Notes: a model not told the origin generated them from the sequence alone. DNA of 64,000 nt from Halalkalibacter wakoensis JCM 9140 (GCF_000513095.1 NZ_BAUT01000018.1:1-64000), one strand, 5' to 3'; positions 9,157-18,854 are shown, counted from the stretch's first letter. A program made the numbers and translations.

Positions 9157-9418
9157 ACTATGACCGCAGACTGAATACACTTCGCTTTCTTCGGATGGCT
9201 GGTGAGGCTTTATGGTTCACTGAAAAAATGCTCGTTTACTTCGGACATGAAAGGGAGCTTTGTTGAGAGGAAAGAGAAATTCGTACTCTTCACCGATAAA
9301 AAGGAACTAGGAGAAATAGAGTAAGCCCACAGGGGTCTATGTGGATTTTGTCTGCTATGTCTAATAAGGCTCTCTTAGTATAAGGCTCTTTTTAATAAGT
9401 TTATTGCTATAAATAAAG
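9157..9418. other. Gap with decayed repeat remnants
   Basis: No gene seen. Bases 9214-9262 resemble, on the opposite strand, the tail of the repeat at 58256-58310 (matching blocks around TGCTCGTTTACTT and GAAAGGGAGCTTTG). Bases 9165-9195 share TACACTTCGCTT with 18320-18340. These look like worn copies of intergenic repeats. Confidence 0.5.
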
Positions 9419-9560
9419 GTTACTCTCATAGTGAAATGGAGCGGAAGTCACTCGACTCCTGCGGGAAATAGAGGTAGGGTCGAGACCCCACAGGCGGAGC
9501 CGAGGAGGCTCGACACCTCCCCGCGGAAAGCGAGTGACTGCAGCGCAATGGAACGAACAC
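9419..9560 (+). repeat. GC-rich hairpin repeat, family A, copy 1
   Basis: About 140 bases beginning GGTTACTCTC and running through CACTCGACTCCTGCGGG, GCCGAGGAGGCTC, CCCCGCGGAAAGCGAGTG to GCAGCGCAATGGAACGA. Complementary blocks (CACTCG/CGAGTG, CCTGCGGG/CCCCGCGG, GAGCC/GGCTC) allow a long branched hairpin. Nearly the same as 10499-10659. Small ORFs inside are shadows. Confidence 0.85.
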
Positions 9561-9652
9561 GGGAAGAACACGTCCACCCTAGAAATAACAAAGTGAAAAA
9601 CAGTCTAATGATAAAAAACGAATGAAAAGATACAAGAAGGTGGTTGAATCGT

Positions 9653-10462
9653 ATGCCGGAGTTGCCGGAAATGGAGACATATCGAACGAAGCTTGCTGAA
9701 AGAGTGACAGGTCAGACGATTACAGCTGTTGAAGTGACAAGAGAAAAAACGATTAATGTACCCGTTGAGCAATTTGTAAAAGAGGTACAAGGAGCGTCGA
9801 TCACCGGAGTAGAGCGTCGTGCGAAGTATGTGATTTTTAAATTGAGTACGGGAAAGAGTTTACTCGTTCACCTCATGCTAGGTGGGTTAATGCATGTAGC
9901 AGAAGCGGGGGAGGATCTTGAGAGAACTAAACAAGTCATTCTCTCATTTGGAGAAAGAAAGCTGTTGTTTATAGGGTTACGCCTTGGATACTTACATTTG
10001 CTCACAGAAGAGCAATTGGCTGAAACGTTTCGTGAATTAGGTCCGGAACCATTAGAACCAGCTTTTACATTAGCTGCTTTTCTTGAATTAATGGAAAAAA
10101 AGCGTGGTGCCTTGAAAACGACTCTCGTAAACCAAAAGTTTATCGCTGGTATTGGCAATTTGTATTCGGATGAAATTTGCTACCATGCTCAGCTACTGCC
10201 AACCCGACAGACCAATGAACTAGCGCACCAAGAAAAAGAAAATCTATATAGAAGCATACTGGCTGTATTAAAAAGAGGGATTCAATACGGGGGCTACATC
10301 GACCTTCCTATATTCAAAGGAGATACCGTAACCGGCGGCTATAATGATCATTGCTTTGTATACGACAGAGAAGGAGAACCATGCGATCGATGTGGCCAAA
10401 CGATAATCAAAGACGAAATCTCATCTCGCAAAACATTTTATTGCAAGAACTGCCAACAATAA
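9653..10462 (+). CDS. mutM: Formamidopyrimidine-DNA glycosylase family protein (MutM/Fpg)
   Basis: A 269-residue base-excision glycosylase/AP lyase that removes oxidised purines such as 8-oxoguanine. After loss of Met it starts PELPE, giving the catalytic Pro1 and Glu2; the conserved Lys is in RRAKYV (about K58). The helix-two-turn-helix segment FIAGIGNLYSDE and a C-terminal zinc finger, CDRC (244-247) and CKNC (264-267) with the conserved Arg in SSRKTFYC, are present. ATG 9653 is chosen over TTG 9644 because it yields Pro at position 2 and suits AAGAAGGTGG at 9634-9643. The usual mutM lies beside polA; this isolated gene flanked by repeats may be a paralogue. Confidence 0.88.
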   Translation: MPELPEMETYRTKLAERVTGQTITAVEVTREKTINVPVEQFVKEVQGASITGVERRAKYVIFKLSTGKSLLVHLMLGGLMHVAEAGEDLERTKQVILSFGERKLLFIGLRLGYLHLLTEEQLAETFRELGPEPLEPAFTLAAFLELMEKKRGALKTTLVNQKFIAGIGNLYSDEICYHAQLLPTRQTNELAHQEKENLYRSILAVLKRGIQYGGYIDLPIFKGDTVTGGYNDHCFVYDREGEPCDRCGQTIIKDEISSRKTFYCKNCQQ

Positions 10463-10498
10463 AAAAGCTATTTTTTCTGAAGGTTGAACTGAAAAAAA

Positions 10499-10659
10499 GG
10501 TTACCCTCTTAGTGTAATGAAGCGGAAGCCACTCGACTCCTGCGGGAAATAGAGGTAGGGGTGAGACCCCGCAGGCACAGCCGAGGAGGCTCACCACCTC
10601 CCCGCGGAAAGCGAGTGGCTGCAGCGCAATGGAACGACTATGGGGTTGAACAGGTAACC
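10499..10659 (+). repeat. GC-rich hairpin repeat, family A, copy 2
   Basis: A second, longer copy in the same orientation as 9419-9560. It begins GGTTACCCTC and ends CAGGTAACC, so it is bounded by inverted GGTTACC/GGTAACC ends. The core carries CACTCGACTCCTGCGGG, GCAGGCACAGCCGAGGAGGC and CCCCGCGGAAAGCGAGTGG. Confidence 0.85.
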
Positions 10660-10663
10660 CAAA

Positions 10664-10701
10664 TGAAAAGACCAGCTCAGGGATGTGAACCCTTGAGCTG
10701 G
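10664..10701 (-). terminator. Terminator of hemAT
   Basis: Read on the minus strand: CCAGCTCAAGGG, 7-base loop, CCCTGAGCTGG, then TCTTTT. It lies 9 bases past the hemAT stop. Confidence 0.85.
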
Positions 10702-10709
10702 CTGAAATG

Positions 10710-12023
10710 TTATAAAGAGTGCGTGATATTCGTTAAGTTGTCAGATGAGACGGCCACGTGTTCAGCGGCTTGATTGATTTCGTTGAAAATGTCAGCTAAT
10801 GTTTTCATTTCATCTGATATTTTCATATTTTGTTGTTTCATCTGCTCCATTGAACTTAGAATATCATCAAAGAAACGATTTGTTTCAGTCGATTCAGTCG
10901 TTCCTCTTTCAATCGATTGATTGTTCTCAGCAATCGAATTAGACATCGTCATTGTATATCGGTTGATCTCGTTTACTAGATTAGATACTTCTGATACCGT
11001 TTCTTTTGTGTTTTCAGCTAGCTTACGAACTTCCCCAGCAACAACGGCAAACCCTTTTCCTTGTTCCCCAGCGCGAGCCGCTTCAATCGAAGCATTTAAG
11101 GCTAATAAGTTTGTTTGATCGGCAATGCTTGTAACGATTTGAGAAATTTGCTCAATTTTCTTAGATGTTACAATAAGCTGTTCCATTTCACTAGATATTT
11201 TTTTCATGTTTGTTTGTGTGCTAACCATTATGTTTTCAAGACTATTCAATCGCTTTTTGCCTTCTTGCGATTTAGACTCTGTTGAAATCGCAATGTTCGA
11301 GCTTTGCTCTGTTAACTTCGTAATTTCAGTGGTTTTGGCAGTCATTTCTTGTAAAGATGAACTAGTTTCCTCGCTAACGGCAGCTAATTCTCCCGCACTT
11401 TTACTCACTTCATCTCGTAGAAGATTCTTTTGCTTATTTACTTCATTTCGTATTCGCTCGTTTTCTAGCTCGTATGCTTCCAAAACCAATTGTTGTTCAA
11501 GGTTTAAGATTTTCGTAACGGCATTTGTAATCTTTTTATATTCTTCCTTCGTGCTTGTCTGTTCGTCCACAATAGATGAAATTGAAGAAAGTAAATCTTG
11601 AAACGCACACATATACCACTTCGGCTGCAATCCTATGCGAACGTGAACATGGGCGATGATGTTTCGTTGTTGGATAAATTTCTCATCAATTTGACCATTG
11701 AATAACTCGGAAATGTGCGTGTGTAACGTTCCTTTTAATCGCTCAATCGTACTATGATCATTAATAATCTGCATAAGAGAAGGTTCTTTTGCTAAGTTTT
11801 TATAAAAGTTAGATACTATTTCAGTGATCTGACTTTTTATATAAGGTTGAAAGTTTCTAATAATGGCAAGATCTTCCGTTGTTAAGTCAATCATCTCGAT
11901 TTGAGTAGTCAACGTACTCGAGCTCGGAATATCGATGAAAACATTCTCCAACTCTCTCTCCATTAAAGATAATAATTTGCTTTGTTTCGTAGTAGGCTTT
12001 TTGGCTTTAAATAGTTGTTTCAA
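10710..12023 (-). CDS. hemAT: Globin-coupled aerotaxis transducer HemAT
   Basis: A 437-residue soluble chemoreceptor that binds oxygen through haem and signals to CheA. Residues about 30-185 form a sensor globin; the proximal haem His is in [16 protein letters not shown] (H127 most likely). A linker coiled coil leads to the methyl-accepting signalling domain with [41 protein letters not shown]. There is no transmembrane segment, as expected for HemAT. Convergent with the repeat and mutM side; it has its own terminator. ORFs on the opposite strand are shadows. Confidence 0.95.
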   Translation of the reverse strand: MKQLFKAKKPTTKQSKLLSLMERELENVFIDIPSSSTLTTQIEMIDLTTEDLAIIRNFQPYIKSQITEIVSNFYKNLAKEPSLMQIINDHSTIERLKGTLHTHISELFNGQIDEKFIQQRNIIAHVHVRIGLQPKWYMCAFQDLLSSISSIVDEQTSTKEEYKKITNAVTKILNLEQQLVLEAYELENERIRNEVNKQKNLLRDEVSKSAGELAAVSEETSSSLQEMTAKTTEITKLTEQSSNIAISTESKSQEGKKRLNSLENIMVSTQTNMKKISSEMEQLIVTSKKIEQISQIVTSIADQTNLLALNASIEAARAGEQGKGFAVVAGEVRKLAENTKETVSEVSNLVNEINRYTMTMSNSIAENNQSIERGTTESTETNRFFDDILSSMEQMKQQNMKISDEMKTLADIFNEINQAAEHVAVSSDNLTNITHSL

Positions 12024-12549
12024 CCGTTTCCCTTCTTTCTGCTAATTAATGATCTTTTTCCTGTACTAAAGTTGTGGATCAGCTTTTACTTAAAGTGTGA
12101 TCAAAGTTACTTTTTGTAGGTTGCTACAGAAATTATTACATAAATAGACAAGATAATCTATGGAAATATGTAAGAATCTCGAGAAGAACTGTTTTATCTA
12201 TAGGTGTTTTATAAAATGTTTTTTGAAAGTAGAAAAACACGTAAGGAAATCTGACTAACTAACTGTGAAAGTTGGTTAAATGTTTCAAAATGGAATAGAG
12301 GTAATAACTAAAATAATCAGTACTGTCTGAAAAAAATTAGTTAAACAATCTAACAACTGCCATACTATGTCACAGGTTGCTCAAGGTAGTTAATTGAGTA
12401 TACTGAAAGCTTATATTTGTTTCTTCTTAACAAATGTATAGATAGTTTTTAGTTAATGTGTATAAAGACCATCACAAGAAAGATCTTTATGATAATTATA
12501 ATTAGGGCCATTAACATACATGAACGTCTGAGTGAAAGAGGTGAAGAGT
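12024..12549. other. Promoter region between hemAT and the xanthine dehydrogenase operon
   Basis: About 520 AT-rich bases between divergent genes. TTGGTTAA at 12272-12279 matches the core of the B. subtilis PucR box (WWWCNTTGGTTAA) but the left half fits poorly. Several TTAGTTAA/TAGTTAAT repeats occur (about 12338, 12389, 12450). No purine or guanidine riboswitch motif was recognised. Confidence 0.35.
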
Positions 12550-13464
12550 TTGATTGAAACGAAAACGATTTGGCAACCAACGGATCTAAAGGAAGCATGG
12601 GAACTTCAGTTCAATCAAGGTACAGAGGATTATTGTTTTGTATCGGGCGGAACATGGTTGCGGACACAATGGGAAGCAGATTTACGGGAAATGCCAGCGA
12701 ATCTGATTAGCTTAGAGCGTATTTCTGAACTGACTGAAGTAAAGGAGGCTCTTTCATTCGGGAGAAGAGAAATCGTAATTGGTTCACAAGTAACATTAGC
12801 TACTTGTATAAATCATCCTATTCTGCAAAAATACGTTGCCCCTTTAGTGGAGGCTTGTAAAAAAATTGCTGCCCCGTCTATTAGGAACTTAGCTACCATA
12901 GGCGGCAATGTTTATACAGCTGCGGGTGATACGATTCCTGTTTTTCTCATTTATAATACGACATTGCGCTGGTTTAATGGAACAGAAATAGAAACGGAGT
13001 CGTTGGAACAGTGGCTACAAGCATTGCAGACAAATCAGTTTAAAAGAGATCAGCGTATTTTAGTTGATATAGTTATAGAAATTGCGGAAAGTCAGGAAGG
13101 TGACTTCTCTTTTTTTACAAAAGTCGGTAGAAGAGAAACGTTCACAGCAGCGGTTGCTACAGTAGCTGGGAAAGGGACGTTATCTGAGGATGGCTTATTT
13201 GAAAATATCACTCTTGCAGCTGGCGGGGGACCGATTCCTTTACGTTTAGCTTCATCGGAAACAGAGCTAATAGGGAAGGCACCATCTGAATCATTATTTC
13301 AGGAAATTTACCCGATAATTGTAAATGAATACAGGGCATCGTCAGACGCTTTTTCGTCTGAAAATTACAAAAAAATAATGGTAGCCAATCTAATTGTAAG
13401 TGAATTAATGCAATGTTGTGATGGAAAGGAAGGTGTTTCATATGTGGCTCGATCGTCATTCTAG
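12550..13464 (+). CDS. pucC: Xanthine dehydrogenase, FAD-binding subunit
   Basis: A 304-residue subunit that passes electrons from the iron-sulphur subunit to NAD through FAD. It has the CO dehydrogenase flavoprotein fold: a flavin loop around CFVSGGTWLRTQW and the hallmark IRNLATIGGNVYTAAGD (PSIRNxATxGGN motif). TTG 12550 is preferred because AAAGAGGTGA at 12535-12544 fits it; GTG 12532 would put that site inside the gene. First gene of an operon with Mo, 2Fe-2S, XdhC and MocA genes. The end overlaps the next gene by 23 bases. In B. subtilis the order is pucA-B-C-D-E; here C-D-E come first. Confidence 0.9.
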   Translation: MIETKTIWQPTDLKEAWELQFNQGTEDYCFVSGGTWLRTQWEADLREMPANLISLERISELTEVKEALSFGRREIVIGSQVTLATCINHPILQKYVAPLVEACKKIAAPSIRNLATIGGNVYTAAGDTIPVFLIYNTTLRWFNGTEIETESLEQWLQALQTNQFKRDQRILVDIVIEIAESQEGDFSFFTKVGRRETFTAAVATVAGKGTLSEDGLFENITLAAGGGPIPLRLASSETELIGKAPSESLFQEIYPIIVNEYRASSDAFSSENYKKIMVANLIVSELMQCCDGKEGVSYVARSSF

Positions 13465-15709
13465 TGGAGATCGGTGGAGGGTAAGACCAGATGGAGAAGA
13501 GAAGGTAACTGGAGGTTTGAAGTATTTAACCGACATTACCTTTCCCGATATGATTCATGGTCGAGTGTTTCGAAGTACCTTGCCACATGCAAAGATTCTT
13601 TCGATTGATACGTCATTGGTGCTTGAATATCCAGGAGTGTTAGCGGTCATCACGCATGAGGACATACCTGGGTTAAATGGGTTTGGAATCAGTACACCTG
13701 ACCAGCCGGTTTTTTGTGAAGATCTTGTTCGGTTTGAGGGCGATGCGATTGCGGCTGTAGCTGCGATAACAGAGGAAATTGCAGAAAAGGCGCTAAATTT
13801 AATCAAAGTGAGTTATGAGCCATTGGAAACGTTGGATAGTCCGGAAAAAGCTTTGCTCCCTGATGCACCAGCTTTGCATCAGCCTGGGAATATTCTACAT
13901 CAAACCGATTATTCTCATGGTGATATTGAAGAAGGATTCAAAGATTGTGAGTTCATAATAGAAGAAACGTATGAAACACCAAGGCAAATGCATACGTACC
14001 TCGAAACAGAGGGAGGCATTTTTGTTCCGAATGAAGACGGAAGATTGACCGTGTATGCTCCTACTCAGCATGGCTATAAAGATCGTATGCAGCTTGCTAG
14101 AATTCTAAATTGCAAGGAAGAAGAGATTCGGGTGATTTCTAGTCCAATTGGCGGTTCATTTGGAGGGAAAGATGAGTTAAATGTGCAGCCGTACGGAGCA
14201 CTGCTCGCATTGGTTTGTGGCCAACCGGTCAAAATGCATTACTCACGGTGGGAATCGGTGAAAGCGGGATTGAAAAGACATCCGATGAAAGTAACGATGA
14301 AAACAGGAGTAAATGCCAAAGGAGACCTCGTTGCTCACCAAGTGAATATTTTATCTGATACAGGGGCGTATTCAACGCTCGGAGGTCCTGTTTTAAATTT
14401 TGCTTCTGAACATGCTGTTGGCCCGTACATCATCAGCCATGTGGATGTAAAAGGAAAAGCCGTTTTTACGAACAATGGGATTTCAGGAGAATTTCGTGGG
14501 TTTGGAGGAAATCAAGTTATTTTTGCGTTAGAGGGCCAACTAGACCGATTAGCAGAAAAGCTGCAAATGGACCCTTGGGAATTGCGGAAGAAAAACTTAC
14601 GAAAACCTGATGACTTAGGTCCGATTGGCCAAAGAGTCGTTCCGACAAATGGTCCTGAGCAAGTGTGGGAAGCAATCCAACAATCACCTCTTTGGGCAAA
14701 GAGGGAAGCAAAAAGTGAACAAAGTCAGCCATGGTTAAAACGTGGTATTGGAGTAGCGCTTGCTATGCATGGATCAGGATTAGGGTATGGCATTCCAGAT
14801 CATGCCGGTGGGTTAATTCGTTTAAACAAACAAGGCAAAATTGAGGTTGCTTTTGGACACGAAGAGTTTGGTCAAGGGTTAATCGGAACATTGGAGATTA
14901 TGCTTCAGGACCATTTTCAATGTTCCAAGGAAGATTTGAGCATCATCATTGGGGACACGGATCTTGTTCCTCCAAGTGGATCATCAACAGCGTCTCGAAC
15001 TACCAATATGGTTTGGCAAGCCCTGAACCGTCTAAAAGGTCCTTTCTTAGATTCTTTATTTGCAAAAGTACATGAATTAACGGGGCACCAAAAAGATCAG
15101 TTGTATACAGGCCCTAACGGCGTTTGGGTCAAGAATGCAGAAAAGGAAGAAATGGTTATTTCTTATAAAGAGATTGCAAAAAGTGGTGTAGAAAAACTAG
15201 AGCAATCAACAGACTTTCATTTTCCAGTGTCGCCTGACCCGTTTATGGGCGGACATTATTTGTATACAAATACATCTGTCATTGCAGAGGTTGAGGTTAA
15301 TGAATTAACGGGAATGGTGAACGTTATTCAAATCGATCATGCTGTGGCAGCTGGGCCAGTGGTCAATCCAATGGGATATGTCGGGCAAATTGAAGGTGGA
15401 AGTGTCATGGCTCTGGGTTTCGCTCTCACAGAAGATGCCGTAATGAGTGAGAGCTCTTACGTAACAAAAAATCTAGACACGTACTTAATTCCAACCATTC
15501 TCGACGTACCAGAAGAACATCATGTTCAGGCGATTGAGGAATTACCTGAAGGAGATCAATTTGGACCGCGTGGTGTTGGAGAAGTAGGGTCTGTTGCGTT
15601 GGCACCGGCGATCGTTTCGGCCATTAAAGAGGCAACAGGGGTGTGGGTAACCCAGTTGCCAGTTAAACCCGAGCAATTACAAAAAACACCTTTTCTTGTT
15701 CAGAAGTAG
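13442..15709 (+). CDS. pucD: Xanthine dehydrogenase, molybdenum-binding subunit
   Basis: A 755-residue molybdopterin subunit that hydroxylates hypoxanthine/xanthine to urate. Motifs: IGGSFGGKDE near residue 240, GEFRGFGGNQ near 350 (substrate Arg), GSSTASRTT for cofactor binding, and GVGEVGSVALAPA with the catalytic Glu near the C-terminus. AAGGAAGGTG at 13426-13435 supports ATG 13442 over the in-frame codon at 13418. Both substrate specificity and cofactor form (cytosine dinucleotide, given the nearby MocA) are inferred from context and family. Confidence 0.92.
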   Translation: MWLDRHSSGDRWRVRPDGEEKVTGGLKYLTDITFPDMIHGRVFRSTLPHAKILSIDTSLVLEYPGVLAVITHEDIPGLNGFGISTPDQPVFCEDLVRFEGDAIAAVAAITEEIAEKALNLIKVSYEPLETLDSPEKALLPDAPALHQPGNILHQTDYSHGDIEEGFKDCEFIIEETYETPRQMHTYLETEGGIFVPNEDGRLTVYAPTQHGYKDRMQLARILNCKEEEIRVISSPIGGSFGGKDELNVQPYGALLALVCGQPVKMHYSRWESVKAGLKRHPMKVTMKTGVNAKGDLVAHQVNILSDTGAYSTLGGPVLNFASEHAVGPYIISHVDVKGKAVFTNNGISGEFRGFGGNQVIFALEGQLDRLAEKLQMDPWELRKKNLRKPDDLGPIGQRVVPTNGPEQVWEAIQQSPLWAKREAKSEQSQPWLKRGIGVALAMHGSGLGYGIPDHAGGLIRLNKQGKIEVAFGHEEFGQGLIGTLEIMLQDHFQCSKEDLSIIIGDTDLVPPSGSSTASRTTNMVWQALNRLKGPFLDSLFAKVHELTGHQKDQLYTGPNGVWVKNAEKEEMVISYKEIAKSGVEKLEQSTDFHFPVSPDPFMGGHYLYTNTSVIAEVEVNELTGMVNVIQIDHAVAAGPVVNPMGYVGQIEGGSVMALGFALTEDAVMSESSYVTKNLDTYLIPTILDVPEEHHVQAIEELPEGDQFGPRGVGEVGSVALAPAIVSAIKEATGVWVTQLPVKPEQLQKTPFLVQK

Positions 15710-15732
15710 ATGAGGTACTAGGAGGGGAAGAG

Positions 15733-16239
15733 ATGAGTCAAAAAACCAATCCGATAAAGCCTGACAAAAGCTTGGATTATCAGCTTTCTTTTCGTTTAAA
15801 TGGAGATTCTGTTCACCTTACTGTTGATCCCTCAAGACGTTTAATCGATATCATTAGAACGGATTTAGATTTAACAGGTACAAAGGTGTCTTGTGAGATT
15901 GGTCGATGTGGTGCTTGCATGGTGTTGGTCGATGGAAAGCAGCAAAACTCCTGTCTAACTATGGCTTACCAATGCGAGGGAAAAGATGTTGTGACAATTG
16001 AAGGAATTAGCGAAGGAAACATCGATCCAATTCAACAAGCTTTCTTAGAGGAAGGTGGGTTTCAATGTGGGTATTGTACACCAGGAATGATTGTATCCAT
16101 TAAAGCCTTACTACAAGAAAAACCTAATGCAACGTTTGAACAGTTAAAAGAAGGTCTATCTGGAAACTTGTGCCGTTGCACAGGGTATGGTGGAATTTAC
16201 CGAGTGTTACGGAGGTTAACGGCTTCTGAAAACGATTAA
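15733..16239 (+). CDS. pucE: Xanthine dehydrogenase, 2Fe-2S subunit
   Basis: A 168-residue electron-transfer subunit carrying two [2Fe-2S] clusters. The plant-ferredoxin-type cluster is bound by CEIGRCGAC and a later Cys (QNSC); the second by FQCGYCTPGM and GNLCRCTGYGG. N-terminal about 20 residues are extra compared with typical CoxS-like proteins. GGAGGGG precedes ATG 15733. Third gene of the operon, 23 bases after the Mo subunit and 12 before the XdhC gene. Confidence 0.93.
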   Translation: MSQKTNPIKPDKSLDYQLSFRLNGDSVHLTVDPSRRLIDIIRTDLDLTGTKVSCEIGRCGACMVLVDGKQQNSCLTMAYQCEGKDVVTIEGISEGNIDPIQQAFLEEGGFQCGYCTPGMIVSIKALLQEKPNATFEQLKEGLSGNLCRCTGYGGIYRVLRRLTASEND

Positions 16240-16251
16240 GGGGTGACGGTG

Positions 16252-17331
16252 ATGAAGGAGCTTTACAACTTTTTGTCCATTCTGAAGCAATACCCAGAAC
16301 AGACGTCTGTTTTAGCAACGGTTATTCAGGTGCAAGGGTCAGCCTACCGCCATGAAGGAGCTAAAATGCTTTTTCTAGAAAAGGGAAGTCAGTATGGCAT
16401 GATTAGTGGAGGGTGCTTGGAAGATGATTTGCGCATTCGGGCTAAAGACGTCATGAAAAGTGAAAAGGCTGAAACGGCCACATACGATTTGCGATCAGAA
16501 GACGATTTGGATTGGGGGCAAGGTGCTGGTTGTAACGGTAAAATTACCGTTTTGCTTGAACCATTTTCATGGGATGAAACGGTTTGGAGTGCCGTCTTGG
16601 AAACCTTTGGTCAAGGAAATGATGTGATCTCTGTTCGTAAGTTTTCAGGAGGAGAGATTGGACCGAGGTGTTTTTTTACAACAGGAGGATTGGAAATAGG
16701 AGAAGTGCTTCATACCGATGTTTCCTTTCATAAGGACGTTCAACAATTTTATCAACAGCAACGACTTTTTGAATATCAACTTAATTTCGAGACGAATGCT
16801 CAATATTTATTTGAATTGCATGAAGCGAAAGATATGGTCTATATTTTTGGAGCGGGTGCTGATGTTGAACCGGTTGTCAAAAGGTTAGCGGAATTTGATT
16901 TTTTGCCAATTGTTATTGATCCGAGAGAAGCACGCTGCAACAATCAATTTTTTCCTAATGCTCACCGCCTTATTCAAGAACATCCGGAAACGTTTTTAAA
17001 ACGAAACGAAACAATGGCAAATGCTTATGTCTTAATTATGACTCATAGTTTTACAAGGGACCAACTCATCCTTTCTGCTTTCCTCCAACGCCCTCCGCGT
17101 TATTTAGGAATTTTAGGGCCAAGAAGGCGAACAGAGCGTTTATTGCAGTCTGAATCTGTTCCAAAATGGGTGCATTCGCCTATTGGAATGAATATCGATG
17201 CTGAAGGTGCCGAAGAAATTAGTATAAGCATCTTAGGAGAGCTCATAAAAGTACGAAATCAAAAGCGTGTATTAAACAAAAAGCGTAAAAGAGCACAGGT
17301 TCAAGAAAGAGAAGTTCAGGGTCAATCCTAA
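16252..17331 (+). CDS. pucA: XdhC-family molybdenum cofactor insertion protein
   Basis: A 359-residue maturation factor that binds sulphurated molybdenum cofactor and hands it to the dehydrogenase. The N-terminal XdhC/CoxI domain shows ATVIQVQGSAYRHEGAKML and GMISGGCLEDD with GQGAGCNGKI. A C-terminal Rossmann domain begins VYIFGAGADVEPV and contains LGILGPRRRTERLL. ATG 16252 is preferred; AAGGGGTGA at 16238-16246 overlaps the alternative GTG 16243. The basic tail (KKRKRAQ) is probably disordered. Confidence 0.9.
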   Translation: MKELYNFLSILKQYPEQTSVLATVIQVQGSAYRHEGAKMLFLEKGSQYGMISGGCLEDDLRIRAKDVMKSEKAETATYDLRSEDDLDWGQGAGCNGKITVLLEPFSWDETVWSAVLETFGQGNDVISVRKFSGGEIGPRCFFTTGGLEIGEVLHTDVSFHKDVQQFYQQQRLFEYQLNFETNAQYLFELHEAKDMVYIFGAGADVEPVVKRLAEFDFLPIVIDPREARCNNQFFPNAHRLIQEHPETFLKRNETMANAYVLIMTHSFTRDQLILSAFLQRPPRYLGILGPRRRTERLLQSESVPKWVHSPIGMNIDAEGAEEISISILGELIKVRNQKRVLNKKRKRAQVQEREVQGQS

Positions 17332-17369
17332 TCGGGTCGTCCCTTTTTGGTATAAGGAGGGAGAATTCA

Positions 17370-17990
17370 ATGGTAGAAAAAAATGGATGTGCGGTCATTT
17401 TAGCAGCAGGGACGTCTAGCAGAATGGGAGAGGCTAAGCAATTGCTTCAAATAGGAGAGAGGCCGCTGCTGCAGCATGTTATTGACAATGTGTCCCATCA
17501 TCCTTTTCAATCCATTTTGGTCGTACTTGGTCATGAGGCGCATGCCATCGAAAAGGAACTTCACTATGATTCAGATCGAGTTACGATTCTTTATAATTCG
17601 AACTACCAAGAAGGGCAAAGTACGTCGTTTCTAACGGCGGTTCATTCGATCAGTTCAAAAGTAAAACATGCTGTTTTCTTTCTAGGAGACCAACCATTTA
17701 TTTGTGCGGAAACTGTTAATGCTATGATTGATTTAGGTTATAGGAAAGCGGGAGAGAGTGCTGATCCATTTGTCATCCGTCCGATGTTTGATCAGAAACC
17801 AGGTCATCCAGTCTTTTGGGGCAATGTAAAAGAGATGGATTTTTCATCCTTAACAGGTGACTCTGGTGGCAAAAACATAATGGAATCTGTTAGACGGGAG
17901 TTCGTTCATGTAAATGATGAAAACATTCTTTTTGATATTGATACAAGAGAGGACTATGAACGAGCGCTTGAAAAAGTGGTTGAAACATAA
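17370..17990 (+). CDS. pucB: MocA-type molybdenum cofactor cytidylyltransferase
   Basis: A 206-residue nucleotidyltransferase of the MobA/MocA family. The N-terminal CAVILAAGTSSRMGEAKQLL is the nucleotide-binding loop; FFLGDQPFI holds the metal-binding Asp, and KPGHPVFWG and GDSGGKNI complete the fold. It probably makes the cytosine dinucleotide form of the cofactor for the xanthine dehydrogenase. ATAAGGAGGGA precedes ATG 17370. Last gene of the operon; a hairpin repeat starts 50 bases after its stop and might serve as the transcript end. Confidence 0.9.
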   Translation: MVEKNGCAVILAAGTSSRMGEAKQLLQIGERPLLQHVIDNVSHHPFQSILVVLGHEAHAIEKELHYDSDRVTILYNSNYQEGQSTSFLTAVHSISSKVKHAVFFLGDQPFICAETVNAMIDLGYRKAGESADPFVIRPMFDQKPGHPVFWGNVKEMDFSSLTGDSGGKNIMESVRREFVHVNDENILFDIDTREDYERALEKVVET

Positions 17991-18039
17991 AAGGATGCAC
18001 CTTACTAGCCTTGAGAAATAGGTATTTTCTTACAAGGAC

Positions 18040-18178
18040 CAATGGGTAACCAGCCGCAGGGGAATGACACTCCGCTTTCCGCGGGTGCCCGGTGAGCCTC
18101 CTCGTGCTGGCGCACTGCGGGGTCTCACACGTTGGTCACTGGTCCCGCAGGAGTCTCCGTGCCATTCCCCTGCTAGGG
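18040..18178 (+). repeat. GC-rich hairpin repeat, family C, copy 1
   Basis: Begins GGGTAACCAGCCGCAGGGG and ends CATTCCCCTGCTAGGGTT; the ends pair (GCAGGGGAATG with CATTCCCCTGC). Inside are GCTTTCCGCGGG, GGTGAGCCTCCTCG and CCCGCAGGAGTC. The core matches the reverse complement of family A, so A and C are related. This copy differs inside (GTGCTGGCGCACTGC) from the other C copies. Confidence 0.85.
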
Positions 18179-18660
18179 TTCCTCTTTTATTCTTAAATGT
18201 ACTTAATTTACATGTGTATATTTTGTAAAGATTAAAAAGGAACACGCCTAGTGAGTCTATCTTAAGATTAATAAGTAATTATAAAGATTCGAAACTCGCT
18301 CTAAACCACCGCTCCGGACATACACTTCGCTAGTATAGAGGGATCCTTTGTTAATTAGCATGATAAGAGCTATGAAAACTCTTTTATCAAACTAGTCTAT
18401 GCAATAACAGTAAAAATAACGATAATAACAAAATGTAATGTGATTCTTTAGGGACAACCAGTTCATAAATTCCCATAGATGAACTGAGTGTTCTTGTTTC
18501 ATCATTTGATATCATTAGATTGGCCTATACTTAAGTCATACATAAAAATATAAAATAAAATGACAGACTTTAGACAAAATGCCTTTGAGTTTTGTTTCTC
18601 AAGGGCATTTTACACTATTTTTCTCCTATTTTCTTTTGATTGTTGAAGAGTAGGAAAATT
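18179..18660. other. Long gap between pucB and the convergent pucR
   Basis: No gene seen. A hairpin AAAATGCCTTTGAG / CTCAAGGGCATTTT spans 18576-18611 and could end transcription from either side. Bases 18300-18345 (CCGCTCCGGACATACACTTCGC) look like the broken end of another GC-rich repeat. Confidence 0.5.
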
Positions 18661-18824
18661 CTATCTTTCCTCTCAGCAAAGCGGACGGGATGGGGGGCCG
18701 ACTCCTGCAGAAGGAGAGGGCAGGTTGAAATCCACCGGCGTAGCCGGTTAGTTCAACGCCCGCCTGCGGAAAGCGTGCCCCCCATCCCGGGAGCGAGATC
18801 GAAGCTCCTATTCAAGTCCGAACG
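18661..18824 (+). repeat. GC-rich repeat, family B, copy 1
   Basis: Contains GCGGACGGGATGGG, CCGACTCCTGCAG, GGGCAGGTTGAAATCCACCGG, GCCGGTTAGTTCAACGCC and CCCATCCCGGGAGCGAG. Inverted blocks (GGGATGGGGGGC/GCCCCCCATCCC, GGTTGAA/TTCAACG, CCGGCG/GCCGG) predict a long stem. Second copy at 58126-58306. Confidence 0.85.
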
Positions 18825-18854
18825 ATTTTTTTACCTAACGTCTTTTTTGTACAA

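Noticed and set aside
9419-10659. Insertion sequence or composite transposon around mutM
   Set aside because: No transposase, no target-site duplication could be read, and the repeats occur alone elsewhere in the window.
10561-10773. 70-codon ORF across a family A repeat and the hemAT terminator
   Set aside because: Built from repeat and hairpin DNA; no ribosome site.
11206-11601. 131-codon ORF opposite hemAT
   Set aside because: Shadow of the conserved coiled-coil coding strand.
12024-12549. Purine riboswitch before the xanthine dehydrogenase operon
   Set aside because: The conserved purine-aptamer loops and junction bases were not found.
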